Shown here: one piece after another, positions 49,209-58,697 of the stretch
How positions within the stretch are numbered: position 1 is the first letter of the stretch
Layout of the letters: each line of letters begins with the position of its first letter
Origin: Clostridiaceae bacterium BL-3
Lineage (GTDB): Bacteria > Bacillota > Clostridia > Clostridiales > Clostridiaceae
DNA length: 64,000 nt
NCBI GenBank assembly: GCA_902809985.1
Contig: CADDXC010000001.1
Coordinates: forward strand, 1 to 64,000
Direction of reading: 5' to 3'
Notes under the pieces: generated by a model
Database searches by the model: none
What the model saw: only the letters and a program-made list of their open reading frames with translations
What the model was told of the DNA's origin: nothing
Position numbers and translations under genes: made by a program

Positions 49209-49988
49209 ATGGAAAATACAGCTTTAGACAATCACATGGATTTAGATAAAAATAAATATATGATAGAAGCCACTCATTTAACCAAGAGTTTTAATAATTT
49301 GATGGTTTTTAAGGATCTCAGCATAAAAGTGAAAAAAGGTGAGGTTTTAGTGGTAATAGGAGCTTCTGGTTCAGGAAAAAGTACTCTATTGAGGTGCTTA
49401 AATCATTTAGAGGAATTGGACAGTGGTTCTGTAATTATAGAAGGAGAAAAATTAAATCCTAAGGATAAAAAGATGATAAGAAGAATAACTACAAAGATGG
49501 GGATGGTCTTTCAAAGTTTTAATCTGTTTCCACATATGACAGCTATTCAAAATGTTATGGAGGCTCCACTGGTAGTCAAAAAGGAGAAAAAATCAGAAGC
49601 ACAGCTAAAAGCCAGAAAGCTGTTGGCTAAAGTTGGCTTAAAAGACAAAGAAAATTTTTATCCTTCAAAGCTTTCAGGAGGTCAGCAGCAGAGAGTCGCT
49701 ATTGCAAGAGCTCTTGCAATGAATCCAGATATAATGCTTTTTGATGAACCTACGTCTGCACTGGATCCAGAGCTTGTAGGAGAAGTTTTAAATGTAATGA
49801 AGGATTTGGCTAAGGATGGGATGACTATGGTAGTTGTAACTCACGAGATGGGTTTTGCAAAAGAGGTTGCTGACAGAGTTATATTTATGGATGGTGGAAA
49901 AATACTGGAGCAGGGTACTCCAGAACAGGTATTTTCACATCCGAAAGAGGACAGAACAAAAGCTTTTTTGGATAAGGTTATTAAGTGA
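49209..49988 (+). CDS. Amino-acid ABC transporter ATP-binding protein
   Basis: 259 aa, GlnQ/HisP family. Walker [17 protein letters not shown] loop [11 protein letters not shown], signature [15 protein letters not shown], Walker [15 protein letters not shown] and switch histidine VVTHEMGF. An N-terminal tail of about 15 residues precedes the first strand. TTGGAGGTG precedes the ATG. Powers uptake through the preceding permease. Confidence 0.94.
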   Translation: MENTALDNHMDLDKNKYMIEATHLTKSFNNLMVFKDLSIKVKKGEVLVVIGASGSGKSTLLRCLNHLEELDSGSVIIEGEKLNPKDKKMIRRITTKMGMVFQSFNLFPHMTAIQNVMEAPLVVKKEKKSEAQLKARKLLAKVGLKDKENFYPSKLSGGQQQRVAIARALAMNPDIMLFDEPTSALDPELVGEVLNVMKDLAKDGMTMVVVTHEMGFAKEVADRVIFMDGGKILEQGTPEQVFSHPKEDRTKAFLDKVIK

Positions 49989-50000
49989 TCTTTAGATTTT

Positions 50001-50092
50001 ATCAGAGTTCAAATATCAGAGTTAAATTCTGGTATGTTTTTGGATGTTGCCGAAAATAATCATTAATTGTGCATTGTTAATTGTGAATTTAT
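50001..50092. repeat. Intergenic palindromic repeat, degenerate copy C
   Basis: CAGAGTTCAAAT, GGAT..CCGAAAAT and CATTAATTGTGCATTG match copy A at 54771-54914. It fills the gap before argG and may carry argG's promoter. Confidence 0.55.
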
Positions 50093-50113
50093 AATAAATT
50101 GGAGGTTAAATTT

Positions 50114-51319
50114 ATGAAGGATAAAGTGGTATTGGCGTATTCAGGAGGATTAGATACTTCAGTTATCATTCCTTGGCTAAAGGAAAATTATGATATGGAG
50201 GTTATTGCGGCTTGTATAGATGTAGGACAAGATGATGACATGGAGCAAGTGAGGAAAAAGGCTCTCGAAACAGGTGCTTCTAAAGTATACATTGAAGATA
50301 TGAAAGAGGAGTTTGTAAAAGATTATCTTTTTAAGGCAGTAAAGGCTAGCTTATTGTATGAAGGAGCTTATATGCTTGGGACATCTCTTGCAAGACCTCT
50401 TATGGCAAAAAAACTTGTAGAGATAGCACATAAAGAAGGGGCTAAATATATATCTCATGGATGTACTGGTAAGGGAAATGATCAGGTGCGTTTTGAAGTT
50501 GGGATAGCAAGCTTTGATCCAACAATAAAGATAATAGCTCCATGGAGATTATGGAATATAAAATCAAGAGAAGATGCCATAGATTATGCAAACTCCAAAG
50601 GAGTGGAAGTAGCTGCAACTAAAGAGAAAATATATTCAAACGACAAAAATATTTGGCATGTAAGTCATGAGGGCGGAGATCTAGAGGATCCGCGAAATGA
50701 GCACAAAACAAGTATGTATTTTATGACTACTACACCTGAAAAGGCAAAAGATGAAGACACATATATAGAGCTCTATTTTGAAAAGGGAGAACCTAAAAAA
50801 TTAAATGGACAGGAATTAGATCCTGTTACCATGATGGAAAAGTTAAATAAAATAGGCGGCGAAAATGGAATAGGAATAGTGGATATGGTGGAAAATAGAC
50901 TGGTTGGGATGAAATCCAGAGGGGTATATGAAACTCCAGGTGGAACCATACTCTATGCTGCTCATACTGCTCTTGAAAGGTTGACCATAGATAAAGATAC
51001 TTTTCATTATAAACAACTGGTATCCCAAAAATATGGGGAACTTGTATATGACGGGCTTTGGTTTGGAAGCCTGAGAAAGGCATTGGATGCTTTTGTTGAA
51101 GCTACTCAGGAAAATGTAACCGGAAATGTAAAATTGAAATTATACAAGGGGAATATATTGACAGCATCGATAGACGCTCAATATCCTCTATTTAATGAGA
51201 GTATATCTTCTTTTGGAGCCAGTGATTTATATGACCATAAGGATGCGGACGGCTTTATTAAATTATTCGGCCTTCCCTATAAAATTAAGGCTGCAATAGA
51301 TAAAGATAGGAAAAATTAA
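50114..51319 (+). CDS. argG: Argininosuccinate synthase
   Basis: 401 aa. Joins citrulline and aspartate with ATP. The N-type ATP pyrophosphatase loop is [27 protein letters not shown] and [14 protein letters not shown] follow. The frame extends to TTG 50099, but that TTG is part of TTGGAGGT, the ribosome site of the ATG at 50114. The argH start comes 2 bp after its stop, so the genes are coupled. Last steps of arginine biosynthesis. Confidence 0.96.
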   Translation: MKDKVVLAYSGGLDTSVIIPWLKENYDMEVIAACIDVGQDDDMEQVRKKALETGASKVYIEDMKEEFVKDYLFKAVKASLLYEGAYMLGTSLARPLMAKKLVEIAHKEGAKYISHGCTGKGNDQVRFEVGIASFDPTIKIIAPWRLWNIKSREDAIDYANSKGVEVAATKEKIYSNDKNIWHVSHEGGDLEDPRNEHKTSMYFMTTTPEKAKDEDTYIELYFEKGEPKKLNGQELDPVTMMEKLNKIGGENGIGIVDMVENRLVGMKSRGVYETPGGTILYAAHTALERLTIDKDTFHYKQLVSQKYGELVYDGLWFGSLRKALDAFVEATQENVTGNVKLKLYKGNILTASIDAQYPLFNESISSFGASDLYDHKDADGFIKLFGLPYKIKAAIDKDRKN

Positions 51320-51321
51320 CC

Positions 51322-52638
51322 ATGAAACTTTGGGGTGGAAGATTTAAAAAATCTGAGAGCAAGCTCATGGAAGATTTCAACAGTTCTCTGGGTTTTGACA
51401 GACGGCTTTACAAAGAGGATATAGAGGGAAGCATGGCCCATGTAAAGATGCTTTCCAAATGTGGGATTTTAACTCAGGAAGAGGTCAGAAGTATATTAGA
51501 GGGATTGAAGTCCATATTAAAAGATATAGAAAGTGGAAAATTGAAAGTAGAGGGAGACTATGAGGATATACACAGTTTTGTGGAGATAAATTTAATAGAT
51601 AGAATAGGTCAGGTGGCAAAAAAATTACACACTGCCAGAAGCAGAAATGATCAAGTTGCAGTGGACTTTAGATTGTACGTTAAGAAAGAAGCTCAGGAGG
51701 TAGTTCAAAGTATAGAGATACTTCAAACTGCAATAAAAGATTTAGGTGAACGAAATAATGTTATAATGCCAGGATATACTCATCTTCAGAGGGCTCAAGT
51801 AGTAACATTTAAGCACTATATAATGGCGTATTATTCTATGTTATCAAGGGACAAAAATAGAATTTTAAATGCTGTTGAAATTATGGATGAAAGCCCTCTT
51901 GGATGCTGTGCACTGGCAGGTACGACTTATGATATAGATAGATATTTTACTGCTAAAGAACTGGGATTTAGAAAACCAGTAGATAATTTTTTAGATGGTG
52001 TAAGTGACAGGGATTACGTCCTGGAGATGTTATCAGACTTTTCCATATTGATGATGCATTTAAGCCGTCTTAGTGAGGAACTTATATTGTGGAGCAGCAA
52101 AGAGTTTGATTTTGTACAAATAGATGATGAATTTTCCACAGGAAGCAGCATAATGCCTCAAAAAAAGAATCCTGACGCTGCAGAACTCATAAGAGGCAAA
52201 ACTGGGAGAGTATATGGTTCACTTATGGCACTGCTTACCACTATGAAGGGCATTCCTCTTGCCTATAATAAGGATATGCAGGAAGATAAAGAACAGTTTT
52301 TTAACTCCTTAGATACTATATTAAGCTGTTTGAAAATAATGAATGGTATACTCTCCACATTAAAAGTCAATAAAGACAATACTTTTAATGCTGTTAAGAA
52401 AGGGTTTCTAAATGCTACAGAAGCAGCAGATTATTTAGTAAATAAAGGTATGGCTTTTAGAGATGCCCATAAGGTTATTGGCGAAATTGTACTTTACTGT
52501 GAGAATAAAAATAAATCCATTGAAGATCTTCAACTGGAGGAGCTGAAAAATTTCAGCACTTTGTTTTCGGAAGATGTATATGAATTTATAGATTATAGAA
52601 ATACGTTAAACAGAGGAATCAAAAAAAATCTTAAATAA
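51322..52638 (+). CDS. argH: Argininosuccinate lyase
   Basis: 438 aa, fumarase/aspartase superfamily. Splits argininosuccinate to arginine and fumarate. Starts MKLWGGRFKKSESKLMEDFN; signature loop GSSIMPQKKNPDAAELIRGK with catalytic serine; TARSRNDQVAVDFRLY and GYTHLQRAQ also present. The ATG is 2 bp after argG. Its helical homotetramer fold is normal in length. Confidence 0.96.
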   Translation: MKLWGGRFKKSESKLMEDFNSSLGFDRRLYKEDIEGSMAHVKMLSKCGILTQEEVRSILEGLKSILKDIESGKLKVEGDYEDIHSFVEINLIDRIGQVAKKLHTARSRNDQVAVDFRLYVKKEAQEVVQSIEILQTAIKDLGERNNVIMPGYTHLQRAQVVTFKHYIMAYYSMLSRDKNRILNAVEIMDESPLGCCALAGTTYDIDRYFTAKELGFRKPVDNFLDGVSDRDYVLEMLSDFSILMMHLSRLSEELILWSSKEFDFVQIDDEFSTGSSIMPQKKNPDAAELIRGKTGRVYGSLMALLTTMKGIPLAYNKDMQEDKEQFFNSLDTILSCLKIMNGILSTLKVNKDNTFNAVKKGFLNATEAADYLVNKGMAFRDAHKVIGEIVLYCENKNKSIEDLQLEELKNFSTLFSEDVYEFIDYRNTLNRGIKKNLK

Positions 52639-52648
52639 GGGTATATTA

Positions 52649-52689
52649 AAAAGTGGAAAGTTTTTAAAAATTAACTTTCCACTTTTTAA
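52649..52689. terminator. Bidirectional terminator after argH
   Basis: AAGTGGAAAGTT pairs with AACTTTCCACTT around about 10 nt; A-run before and T-run after serve both argH and the leftward DUF378 gene. Confidence 0.85.
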
Positions 52690-52692
52690 TAC

Positions 52693-52908
52693 CTAAACTT
52701 CTTTTGTATGTCTGCTTTCTGTTTCTTTTCCAAAAAACGAAAGAGCATATAATCCTCCAAGACCTACTAGAGCATACAATATTCTTGTAAATGAAGACAT
52801 TGTACCAAATAGTGATGCTATAAGATCATATCTAAAAAATCCAATTAGTCCCCAGTTGAGAGCACCTATTACCACCAATATTAGTGCAATAATGTCTAAT
52901 GTTCTCAT
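52693..52908 (-). CDS. DUF378 (YuzA-like) small membrane protein
   Basis: 71 aa with two helices and the family pattern IALILVVIGALNWGLIGF then YALVGLGGLYAL. Function unknown. ATG 52908 is preferred, 8 nt after GGAG; GTG 52914 is the longer alternative. Stand-alone gene between argH and the Lrp-type regulator. Confidence 0.88.
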   Translation of the reverse strand: MRTLDIIALILVVIGALNWGLIGFFRYDLIASLFGTMSSFTRILYALVGLGGLYALSFFGKETESRHTKEV

Positions 52909-52993
52909 ATTCACATCTCCTTTTTATTTTATATAAACTATTATTTACAAATTGTATGAAATTTATAAGGTAAAATAAAAAGAAGATGAAAGA

Positions 52994-53491
52994 CTAATTT
53001 TTGTTATATGACTCATTACTTAATATATCTATATTTATGCTCCTATCCACAGGCTGAAATAGGGATATTATAGTGTCAGTCCTCTGTATTCCATCTACAG
53101 ATTGAATCTTGTTCATAAGTAGATTCTGTAAATCTGTTATATTTTTACATACAACTTTTACAAAAATAGAGTAAACTCCAGTAGTATAGTGAATTTCAAC
53201 AATTTCTTTTATATTTTCCAATTGCTCGAGGACACCTTTAAAAGATTTGGCTTTATCTAAATAAATACCTATAAAGCCACATACATCATAGCCTATCTTG
53301 GAATTATCTATTATAAGCTTAGTACCTTTTATTATATTCATGTCCTGCATTTTTTTCATTCTAACATGAATGGTTCCACCACTCACATGGCATTTTCTAG
53401 CTATCTCTAAAAAAGGAGTTCTAGAATCCTTTAAAAGAATATCAAGAATTTGCAGATCTAAATCATCTAATCCAGAAACTTTTAAACTCAA
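52994..53491 (-). CDS. asnC: Lrp/AsnC-family transcriptional regulator
   Basis: About 165 aa. N-terminal helix-turn-helix (LDDLDLQILDILLKDSRTPF, ARKCHVSGGTIHVRMKKM) and a C-terminal RAM ligand domain. AAGGAGGGG spaced 7 nt from TTG 53491 favours that start; GTG 53509 would place the ribosome site inside the gene. It is divergent from asnA, like E. coli asnC-asnA, which suggests asparagine-responsive control of asnA (inference). Confidence 0.87.
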   Translation of the reverse strand: MSLKVSGLDDLDLQILDILLKDSRTPFLEIARKCHVSGGTIHVRMKKMQDMNIIKGTKLIIDNSKIGYDVCGFIGIYLDKAKSFKGVLEQLENIKEIVEIHYTTGVYSIFVKVVCKNITDLQNLLMNKIQSVDGIQRTDTIISLFQPVDRSINIDILSNESYNKN

Positions 53492-53773
53492 TTGAATCCC
53501 CTCCTTCACGATCTAATTATTTTAATTTTTATTCCCCCAAATAATATTATAGCAGAAATTTTTATTAAATTAATAATTTAAAACGTTATCATTGATTAAT
53601 AATTTATAAACTTTTAATGAATCATGTATATAAATATTATATTGATAACAAAATACAAATTCTATTATTAATATTGCAAGATACTTAAAAAAGTATTATT
53701 ATATTGTTAATGAAGAACATAAAAAAGTAAATGAGTAGTAAATTTATATAACTATCAAAGGGGGACGTATGTA

Positions 53774-54745
53774 ATGAAGACGTATGTATTAAAGGATGAA
53801 AGAAAAAAGGAGTTAAAGCTTTTGGACAAGGCATTACAGAAAATATCGAGAAAAGAACTGCCTCATATACTTCATGTGCAGCAGGCTATATTGAGAGCAT
53901 CCGATGAATATATGTATAAAAAAGGTGTGACTAGGATCATGCCTATAATGATAGCACCTATTACGGATACATTAAATCATGATGTAGAGGATTGTGAATT
54001 AAAATATGAGGGACAAAAATTTAATATAACGAAATCGATGATATTTCATAAACAGATAATGTTATCCAGCCCATATCTTGATAAAATATATATAGTATCT
54101 CCTAATGTAAGGCTTGAGCAGGAAGAGGAAGGAGATAAGAGACATTTATTTGAATTTACTCAGGTTGATTTTGAATTCAAGGGAGCAAGTATGGATGATG
54201 TATTTGAATTTCAGGAGGGACTTGTCAAATATGTATTTGATTATATAAAGAAAGAATGTGCAGATGAATTCAAAACTTTGGGAATTGGAACATCACATCT
54301 AGATGTAACTATACCGTTCAAGAGATATACTACTCAGGAACTTAAAGCAAAATATGGAGATGATTTCGAAGAGATAGCTTCAAAAAAGGCAACTCAACCA
54401 TTCTGGCTCATAAATCACAAGAGAGAATTTTATGATGCTGAGGATCTGGAAAAGCCGGGTACTTATAGAAACTATGATCTGATATGGCCTTATGGATATA
54501 TAGAAGGTCTGAGCGGAGGAGAAAGAGAGTACAAGTATGATAGAATACTTACTAGAATGAGAGAACTTGGTGTAGATGAAAATGCTTTTAGAAATTATAT
54601 TGAACTTGCAAAAGAGGGTAAAATACCTAAAACTGCAGGAGCTGGTTTTGGAGTAGAGAGAATGACTAGATTTGTATGTCAGCAGAAGGAAATTGATGAT
54701 GTCACTGTGTTTACAAGGAAACCTGGGGAAACTTACTTATTTTAA
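53774..54745 (+). CDS. asnA: Aspartate-ammonia ligase (AsnA)
   Basis: 323 aa. Makes asparagine from aspartate, ammonia and ATP; structure akin to class II aminoacyl-tRNA synthetases. QVDFEFKGASMDDVFEFQE, WPYGYIEGLSGGEREYKYDR and GAGFGVERMTRFVCQ are diagnostic. It lies behind a 280-bp AT-rich gap shared with the divergent Lrp-type regulator. No T-box was seen in that gap. Confidence 0.95.
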   Translation: MKTYVLKDERKKELKLLDKALQKISRKELPHILHVQQAILRASDEYMYKKGVTRIMPIMIAPITDTLNHDVEDCELKYEGQKFNITKSMIFHKQIMLSSPYLDKIYIVSPNVRLEQEEEGDKRHLFEFTQVDFEFKGASMDDVFEFQEGLVKYVFDYIKKECADEFKTLGIGTSHLDVTIPFKRYTTQELKAKYGDDFEEIASKKATQPFWLINHKREFYDAEDLEKPGTYRNYDLIWPYGYIEGLSGGEREYKYDRILTRMRELGVDENAFRNYIELAKEGKIPKTAGAGFGVERMTRFVCQQKEIDDVTVFTRKPGETYLF

Positions 54746-54770
54746 ATAAAGTGGCTGTTATATAAAATAT

Positions 54771-54914
54771 TAAAGTTCAGAGTTCAAACTTCATTCAAAT
54801 ATCATGGTTCAGAGTTCAATTGTCAAATTTGGCGGATTTTTGGGTTTAACCGAAAATCTTCATAAATTGTGCATTGTGAACTGGGAATTGTCTAAGTTTG
54901 CACTTTGAACTTTA
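54771..54914. repeat. Intergenic palindromic repeat, copy A
   Basis: 144 bp with inverted ends TAAAGTTCAGAGTTCA and CACTTTGAACTTTA and inner segments GGTTCAGAGTTCAATTG and AATTGTGCATTGTGAACTGG. Related to 57941-58040 and 50001-50092. Confidence 0.65.
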
Positions 54915-54994
54915 TTTATTATCAAAGGGTATTGATATAAACTGTAAAGTATATGATAATATAAAGGACAGAAAAATTTAAGGGAGGTAATAAA

Positions 54995-55366
54995 ATGCCT
55001 TTATGGTTAAATGTAGTAATACAGATATTGTTTATTGCAGTAATATTTTTAGTAGTGTATAATTTTTTAAAATCTCATGTGTTATATAAATTTCACCCTA
55101 ATAGATGGTTGATTCTAGCCTTATCTATAGCATCGTTTATTTTACCACCAGTTGTAGCAGCTTATTTTAGATATAATTTAAATGGGACGGTATGGCAGTA
55201 TGTGTTTTCTGCTGCATTTTTAATTTTTTTCCTGTGGTTTATAGATCTAAAAAGCGGAGCTATATACAATACTGGTAAAAAGAATGCAAAAGATATAAAG
55301 ATAAAACCTAAAGCCAAGCCAAATAGAGTTAATCATAAAAAGAATAATAAGAAAAATAAAAGGTAA
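54995..55366 (+). CDS. Small membrane protein with basic C-terminal tail
   Basis: 123 aa. Three predicted helices (about 5-25, 38-60 and 66-86) followed by a lysine/asparagine-rich tail (about 95-123, KAKPNRVNHKKNNKKNKR) that would face the cytosol and could touch nucleic acid or lipid head groups. I do not recognise a family. AGGGAGG precedes the ATG. It stands alone before the methyltransferase island. Confidence 0.75.
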   Translation: MPLWLNVVIQILFIAVIFLVVYNFLKSHVLYKFHPNRWLILALSIASFILPPVVAAYFRYNLNGTVWQYVFSAAFLIFFLWFIDLKSGAIYNTGKKNAKDIKIKPKAKPNRVNHKKNNKKNKR

Positions 55367-55388
55367 TTTTACATATTTTTCAATAGAT

Positions 55389-55437
55389 CGCATCAAATAT
55401 CGCTTTTTCATAAGAGATCTTGATGCGTTTTATATTA
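55389..55437 (+). terminator. Terminator after the small membrane protein gene
   Basis: CGCATCAA and TTGATGCG form an 8-bp stem around a long loop, followed by TTTTATATT. Confidence 0.65.
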
Positions 55438-55465
55438 TTCTGAACATTTAAAATATTACAATAAA

Positions 55466-55531
55466 ATCGTTGACAAAGTAAGAAAATACACATATAATTG
55501 AGATAACATATAGATAACCTGTATATACATG
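55466..55531 (+). promoter_or_regulatory. Island promoter P1 with GTATATAC operator-like site
   Basis: AAATCG then TTGACA (55470-55475), a 17-bp spacer and TATAAT (55493-55498). CCTGTATATACATG lies at 55518-55531, just past the expected transcription start. Same layout as P2 and P3. Confidence 0.8.
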
Positions 55532-55603
55532 ACTATTTGTAATTTCGGGGGTTATTAATTGATATTTGTTTGATATTATTTATTTATAAGGGGAGGTTAT
55601 AAT

Positions 55604-56770
55604 ATGGGGAAATGCAGCGGGGAACTACAGCAAGAAAGACAGGAGATTTTTCATAATTTGTATGAAGGAAAAATTCCCAAAAGAGTACCTATTGCAGCTT
55701 GGGTGACAGTAGAATTTGCGATTCAATATGCGGGGCTTGATATTTTGAAAGCACAGTGGAATCCAGGGCTGCTGGAAGATGCATTTAGAAAAGTTGCTGA
55801 TGATTTTTATTCAGATATATTTCCAATACGTGATGCCGTGCGGTTTCCAGTGTTTTATCAAATGTTAGGTGCTAAAAATTTTGTAATGGGATCCAATGGT
55901 TTTTTGCAGCATCCAGAAATATCAGCTATGCATTCTGACGAATATGAAGCTTTTATAAAGTCACCTATGGATTTCATTTTAGAAACTATTCTTCCAAGAA
56001 TATATTCGGCACTTGACACAAATCCAATCAGTCGATCTTTAGTAATGGCAAAGGCTTATAAAGCTCATTGTGATACGGTGGGATTCTTAAATGGTGTGAT
56101 TATTCCCGATCTTGAAAGGGAATATGGAAAATATCAGGCTCCGTTGCAGTCTTATGCTATGACTGCAGTTCCAATGGACTTTATTGCCGATCAGCTTCGA
56201 GGATTTAAAGAAATCAGCCTGGATATACGTAGGAAACCTAAACAGCTTACTGAGGCCTGTGAAGCAGTTTGTGATATTATGTTGAAACGAGGTATACCAG
56301 CACATCCGTCAATTTATAATTATACTTTTATTCCATTACATATGCCGCCTTATATGCGTACAAGGGATTATGAAAAAATTTTTTATCCAACTTTTAAACG
56401 TACCATAGATGGAATTGCTGCAGCGGGTGGAAAATCTTATCTTTTTCTTGAACAAGATTGGTCTAGATTTCTTGATTCACTTTATGATTTACCGGAAAAT
56501 ACGATTTTACGTTTTGAATACGGAGATCCAAAAGAAATAAAGAAGAAATTAGGAGAACGTCATATTATTACAGGACTTTATCCTCTAGGACTATTGCAGA
56601 CCGGTACGAAACAACAGTGTGTTGACAAGGCAAAAGAACTCATTGATATTCTTGCACCGGGAGGAAAATATTTTTTTGATTTTGATAAAAATATTATTAC
56701 TGTCAATAGTGTAAACATTGATAATTTGCATGCTGTTTTAGAGACATACCATACCTATGGTGTATATTGA
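55604..56770 (+). CDS. UroD-type corrinoid methyltransferase I, copy 1
   Basis: 388 aa of the uroporphyrinogen-decarboxylase superfamily. Genes of this sort encode methyltransferase I of O-demethylase systems, moving a methyl group from a donor to a corrinoid protein (family knowledge, MtvB/VdmB). The conserved runs with its two paralogues are FVMGSNGFLQHPEI, PRIYSAL, DQLRGF, IPLHMPPYMRTRDYE, EYGDPKEIKKKLG and DILAPGGKYFF. No HxC...C zinc motif of MtaA/CmuA is seen, so the zinc site must differ. Heme synthesis is unlikely because corrinoid and pterin methyltransferase genes surround it. GGGGAGG precedes the ATG. Donor unknown. Confidence 0.82.
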   Translation: MGKCSGELQQERQEIFHNLYEGKIPKRVPIAAWVTVEFAIQYAGLDILKAQWNPGLLEDAFRKVADDFYSDIFPIRDAVRFPVFYQMLGAKNFVMGSNGFLQHPEISAMHSDEYEAFIKSPMDFILETILPRIYSALDTNPISRSLVMAKAYKAHCDTVGFLNGVIIPDLEREYGKYQAPLQSYAMTAVPMDFIADQLRGFKEISLDIRRKPKQLTEACEAVCDIMLKRGIPAHPSIYNYTFIPLHMPPYMRTRDYEKIFYPTFKRTIDGIAAAGGKSYLFLEQDWSRFLDSLYDLPENTILRFEYGDPKEIKKKLGERHIITGLYPLGLLQTGTKQQCVDKAKELIDILAPGGKYFFDFDKNIITVNSVNIDNLHAVLETYHTYGVY

Positions 56771-56790
56771 GAAATAGAGGAGGAGAGAAA

Positions 56791-56946
56791 ATGAACAGCA
56801 AATATTTGCAAGATTGGGAAGAATATAAGAGAATGTGTGAGAAAGTAGGTTATCCAATTCAGGAGAGGGAAGAAATCTACATGAAACCAGTTCTTGAAAG
56901 TTATGATATGGAAATTAGAGATTTTATCATTACTTTATTGCTCTGA
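56791..56946 (+). CDS. Microprotein 1 following UroD-type methyltransferase (51 aa)
   Basis: Unrecognised small gene with a strong ribosome site GAGGAGGAGAG before the ATG, 20 bp after the methyltransferase gene. The protein starts MNSKYLQDWEEYK and ends FIITLLL. Y5, W9, E10, Y12 and K13 are at the same positions in microprotein 2 (59865-60008), and the ending F-x-x-x-L-L-[LM] is shared with it and with the C-terminal tail of the third UroD-type enzyme (61632-62996). No signal peptide or membrane helix beyond the hydrophobic end. Probably a small partner of the methyltransferase (inference). Confidence 0.75.
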   Translation: MNSKYLQDWEEYKRMCEKVGYPIQEREEIYMKPVLESYDMEIRDFIITLLL

Positions 56947-56970
56947 ATAAAATTTTCATATATTGATGAA

Positions 56971-57032
56971 ATCGTTGACAAAACAGAATATCAAGTATAT
57001 AATTTAAGTAATATATAACAAGTATATACAAG
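56971..57032 (+). promoter_or_regulatory. Island promoter P2 with GTATATAC operator-like site
   Basis: GAAATCG then TTGACA (56975-56980), 17-bp spacer, TATAAT (56998-57003), and CAAGTATATACAAG at 57019-57032. Confidence 0.8.
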
Positions 57033-57069
57033 TTGAGGTTTACTAGAAACTAGGAATGGGGGATTTCAA

Positions 57070-57879
57070 GTGATTATTATTGGAGAAAAGATCAATGGAA
57101 CAATTCCAAGCGTAAAAAAAGCTATAGAAAACAAAGATGAAGAATTTATCAGAAATAGGGCAGTTAAACAGGCGGAAGCTGGGGCAGATTACATTGATGT
57201 ATGTGCAAGTACTGCTCCTGAAGTGGAACTTGAAACATTAAAGTGGCTTATGGATATTGTTCAAGATGCCGTAGATAAACCTCTATCTATAGATAGTCCT
57301 AATCCCAGGACCATTGAAGCTGCTTTTAAATATGCTAAAAAACCTGGGATAATAAATTCTGTGTCAAAAGAGGGTGATAAATGCAGCATTATATATCCTA
57401 TGATTAAAGGTACGGAATGGCAGGTAATTGCACTTACCTGTGACAATAAGGGTATTCCATCTGATGTGAAAACCAAGGTGAATATAGCCAGAGATTTAGT
57501 AGAAGAGGCGCAAAAATATGATATAAAGCCAGAGAGAATTCATATAGACCCACTGGTTATGGCTCTTGCTACAGAAAATACTTCTCTGCTTGATTTTATT
57601 GAAGCCATGAAATCTATAAAATCCATATATTCTACTATTAAAATCACATCGGGTTTAAGCAATATTTCATTTGGAATGCCTCTTAGAAAATTTGTGAATC
57701 AAAATTTCTTGACCATTGCCACTTTTATGGGTATGGATTCTGCCATTATGGATCCCTGTAATAGAGAAATTATGACGGCTCTTCTTGCAACTGAAGCACT
57801 TATGGGAAAAGATAAATACTGCAGAAAATTCTCAAATGCCTATAGAAAAAATAAAATTGGACCAGTAAGGGAGAAATAA
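57070..57879 (+). CDS. Pterin-binding methyltransferase (MtvA/AcsE-like methyltransferase II)
   Basis: 269 aa, TIM-barrel of the pterin-binding family, resembling the pterin module of MetH and methyl-THF:corrinoid methyltransferases. IIIGEKINGTIPSV at the start, AGADYIDVCAS, LSIDSPNPRTIEAA, PGIINSVS, ALTCDNKGIP, HIDPLVMALA and ITSGLSNISFGMP mark the folate pocket. It would pass the methyl group from the corrinoid protein to tetrahydrofolate, feeding the Wood-Ljungdahl methyl branch (inference from family and context). GTG start after GGGGGAT. Promoter P2 lies just upstream. Confidence 0.88.
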   Translation: MIIIGEKINGTIPSVKKAIENKDEEFIRNRAVKQAEAGADYIDVCASTAPEVELETLKWLMDIVQDAVDKPLSIDSPNPRTIEAAFKYAKKPGIINSVSKEGDKCSIIYPMIKGTEWQVIALTCDNKGIPSDVKTKVNIARDLVEEAQKYDIKPERIHIDPLVMALATENTSLLDFIEAMKSIKSIYSTIKITSGLSNISFGMPLRKFVNQNFLTIATFMGMDSAIMDPCNREIMTALLATEALMGKDKYCRKFSNAYRKNKIGPVREK

Positions 57880-57940
57880 GTATTTTGAAATATTTTTGGT
57901 ATGTTTAAGTAAAAGAAACTTATTTAGAAAGTATACTATT

Positions 57941-58040
57941 GTCAAAGTTCAGAGTTCAGAATATTTGAGGTTTGATGAATTTTTGATATCGTTCGAACAT
58001 TTTCATTAAGCCATATTTGGTCTTTGTACTTTGAACTTTA
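57941..58040. repeat. Intergenic palindromic repeat, copy B
   Basis: 100 bp between inverted ends CAAAGTTCAGAGTTCAG and GTACTTTGAACTTTA. It separates the methyltransferase II gene from the corrinoid protein gene and could fold as a long hairpin in the transcript. Confidence 0.65.
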
Positions 58041-58060
58041 AAATATAGGGGGATTAGATT

Positions 58061-58696
58061 ATGGATTATAAATTGTTAACACAAGCAGTAGGGGATTTGG
58101 ATGAAGACAAAGTTTTTGAGATGTTGAAAGAATTTGTGAATTCAAATCCGGAAGAGAAAGAGGCTCAAAAAGTTGTAAGTGCATGTCAGGATGGTATGGG
58201 AATAGTAGGTGATCTGTTTGACAAGGGTGAATACTTTGTAGGGGATTTGATTTTTGCAGGAGAACTTCTCACAAATGCCATTGATATCTTAAAACCTGTA
58301 ATAGGTTCAGGAAGTTCCAAGAAAGTGGGAACTATTGTTTTAGGTACGGTACAGGGAGATCTTCATGACATAGGCAAAAATATATTTAAGAGTATGGCAG
58401 AAGCGGCAGGATTTGAGGTATATGATATAGGAATAGATCAGCCTGCATCGGCTTTTATAGACAAAATAAGAGAAGTGAATCCTCAGATTGTGGGAATGAG
58501 TGGAGTGCTTACACTCGCTATTGACTCTATGAAGAATATAGTGGATGAATTTGAAAAGCAAAATGTAAAGGACAAGGTAAAGATAATTATAGGCGGGAAT
58601 CCCGTTACGAAGGAAGCTTGCGAACATGTTAGAGCTGATGCCTTCACCACAAATGCTGCAGAAGGTGTAAAAATTTGTCAAGGGTGGGTGAGTTAA
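58061..58696 (+). CDS. Corrinoid protein (MtbC/MtvC family)
   Basis: 211 aa. Helical cap domain at 1-85, then a Rossmann-like B12 domain with GTVQGDLHDIGKNIF, where H102 is the lower cobalt ligand, followed by MSGVLTLAIDSM and IIIGGNPVT. It carries the methyl group as methyl-Co(III) between methyltransferase I and II. Its stop is one base before the ATG of the next UroD-type gene (TAA-T-ATG), so the two are coupled and probably a cognate pair. Confidence 0.93.
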   Translation: MDYKLLTQAVGDLDEDKVFEMLKEFVNSNPEEKEAQKVVSACQDGMGIVGDLFDKGEYFVGDLIFAGELLTNAIDILKPVIGSGSSKKVGTIVLGTVQGDLHDIGKNIFKSMAEAAGFEVYDIGIDQPASAFIDKIREVNPQIVGMSGVLTLAIDSMKNIVDEFEKQNVKDKVKIIIGGNPVTKEACEHVRADAFTTNAAEGVKICQGWVS

Positions 58697-58697
58697 T

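Noticed and set aside
53510-53773. T-box leader for asnA
   Set aside because: No GGTGG-type T-box sequence or antiterminator was found; the gene is more likely controlled by the divergent Lrp-type regulator.
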